Shown here piece after piece: positions 63,313 to 64,000 of a DNA stretch of 64,000 nt. This stretch comes from Azophilus sp965199705 (GTDB taxonomy: Bacteria; Pseudomonadota; Gammaproteobacteria; Pseudomonadales; Azotimanducaceae), in contig OZ241359.1 of assembly GCA_965199705.1 (NCBI GenBank), positions 2,852,001-2,916,000 on the forward strand, given 5' to 3'. The stretch's first letter is position 1; the number at the start of each line of letters is the position of its first letter. Below the pieces are notes generated by a model, which made no database searches, was not told the DNA's origin, and was given only the letters and a program-made list of their open reading frames with translations. The translations under genes and the position numbers were made by a program.

Positions 63313-64000
63313 GTCGCCCGATCACCCTGCTACCGCTGCGCGTCGCCAATCAGATTGCCGCGGGTGAAGTGGTCGAGGGTCCGGCCTCGATCGTCAAGGA
63401 ATTGGTCGAAAACAGCCTTGATGCGGGCGCCCGTAACGTTAGCGTGCGCATCGAAAGCGGTGGGGTGAAGCGCATCCAGGTGCGTGATGATGGCCATGGC
63501 ATCGCCCGTGCGGACCTGCCAATGGCGGTGCGCCGGCACGCCACCAGCAAGATCGCAGACGCCGAAGACCTGTTGCGCATAGATACGCTGGGGTTTCGCG
63601 GCGAGGCACTGGCCAGTGTGGCATCGGTTTCGCGACTGACGCTCACAAGCCGCACGGCCAGTCAGGATCAGGCCTGGCAGTTGCGCATTCGCGGCGGTGG
63701 CGAGGTGGAGGAGGGTCCAGCGGCGCACCCCGTTGGCGCCACAGTCGAGGCCGAAGACCTGTTCTTCAACACGCCGGCCAGGCGCAAGTTCCTGAAATCC
63801 GAACGCACGGAAACACAGCGCGTCATTGATGTCCTGCATCGGCTCGCACTGGCGCACTTCGAGACCCGCTTCGACTATGACCTGGGCGGCAGGACGGTCG
63901 CATTGCCAGCAGGCGCGCCGACGGGTCGGATCACGCCGCTCCTGGGCAAGGACTTTCTGCGCCGCTGCCTGACGCTCGATGAACAATCCGGCAGCCTGTC
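63309..64000 (+). CDS. mutL: DNA mismatch repair protein MutL (3' end outside window)
   Basis: An open frame from ATG 63309, overlapping the amidase stop by 4 bp, to the window end; 230 residues are visible. It carries the GHKL ATPase signatures of MutL: VANQIAAGEVVEGPASIVKELVENSLDAGA, DDGHGI, RHATSKI and GFRGEALASVASVSRL, then FFNTPARRKFLKS. MutL couples MutS mismatch recognition to strand incision. The C-terminal dimerisation domain is missing only because of the window boundary. Confidence 0.96.
   Translation, partial: MSRPITLLPLRVANQIAAGEVVEGPASIVKELVENSLDAGARNVSVRIESGGVKRIQVRDDGHGIARADLPMAVRRHATSKIADAEDLLRIDTLGFRGEALASVASVSRLTLTSRTASQDQAWQLRIRGGGEVEEGPAAHPVGATVEAEDLFFNTPARRKFLKSERTETQRVIDVLHRLALAHFETRFDYDLGGRTVALPAGAPTGRITPLLGKDFLRRCLTLDEQSGSL

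Overview
The window is about 64 kb of GC-rich, densely packed bacterial chromosome. Gene content and gene order point to a gammaproteobacterium. The evidence is three conserved blocks: metY-rimP-nusA-infB-rbfA-truB-rpsO-pnp, ndk-rlmN-rodZ-hisS-yfgM-bamB-der, and nnr-tsaE-amiC-mutL, plus leuS-lptE-holA. The species cannot be named from the sequence. It is Gram-negative (LptE, BamB), probably stores polyhydroxyalkanoate (PhaR) and uses glutathione (class III alcohol dehydrogenase, GloB). No rRNA genes, CRISPR arrays or complete insertion sequences were found.

Layout: 1-3.2 kb holds the end of phaR and a minus-strand formaldehyde dehydrogenase / amidohydrolase / sulfotransferase operon. 3.4-10.5 kb holds a SulP transporter and a plus-strand catabolic run (LLM flavin oxidoreductase, acyl-CoA ligase, SDR, FemAB-like acyltransferase). 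10.5-14 kb holds a DUF3014 protein, a cold-shock protein, icd, a 70-residue NHLP-leader-like peptide and a 13/14-bp tandem repeat array. 14-21.4 kb is a second metabolic run (GloB-like hydrolase, class III aminotransferase, DUF3604 protein, VOC protein, acyl-CoA ligase, histidine phosphatase). 21.5-25.6 kb is holA-lptE-leuS; the leucyl-tRNA synthetase is not of the usual gammaproteobacterial type.

25.7-34.7 kb is the most unusual part: a minus-strand run of eight genes. They encode a MotA/TolQ/ExbB-type channel subunit, two vWA proteins whose single membrane helix carries an ExbD/TolR-like FLDV motif, a PEGA + SUMF1-fold protein, a TPR protein and three further envelope proteins of unknown function. 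It reads as a proton-driven envelope machine that I cannot match to a described system. 34.8-38.8 kb holds a MATE exporter, a decayed integrase fragment and a compact type II restriction-modification pair (D12-class adenine methylase plus SacI-family endonuclease). 39.6-47.1 kb is the der-to-ndk block, lacking pilF and ispG at their usual places. 47.2-57.3 kb holds a cysteine desulfurase, an initiator tRNA and the rimP-to-pnp operon. 57.4-64 kb holds prfC-queG and nnr-tsaE-amiC-mutL, with mutL cut by the window end.

Short tandem duplications occur at several intergenic sites, and a 20-bp-arm palindromic repeat occurs twice, once carrying an insert between 7-bp direct repeats.
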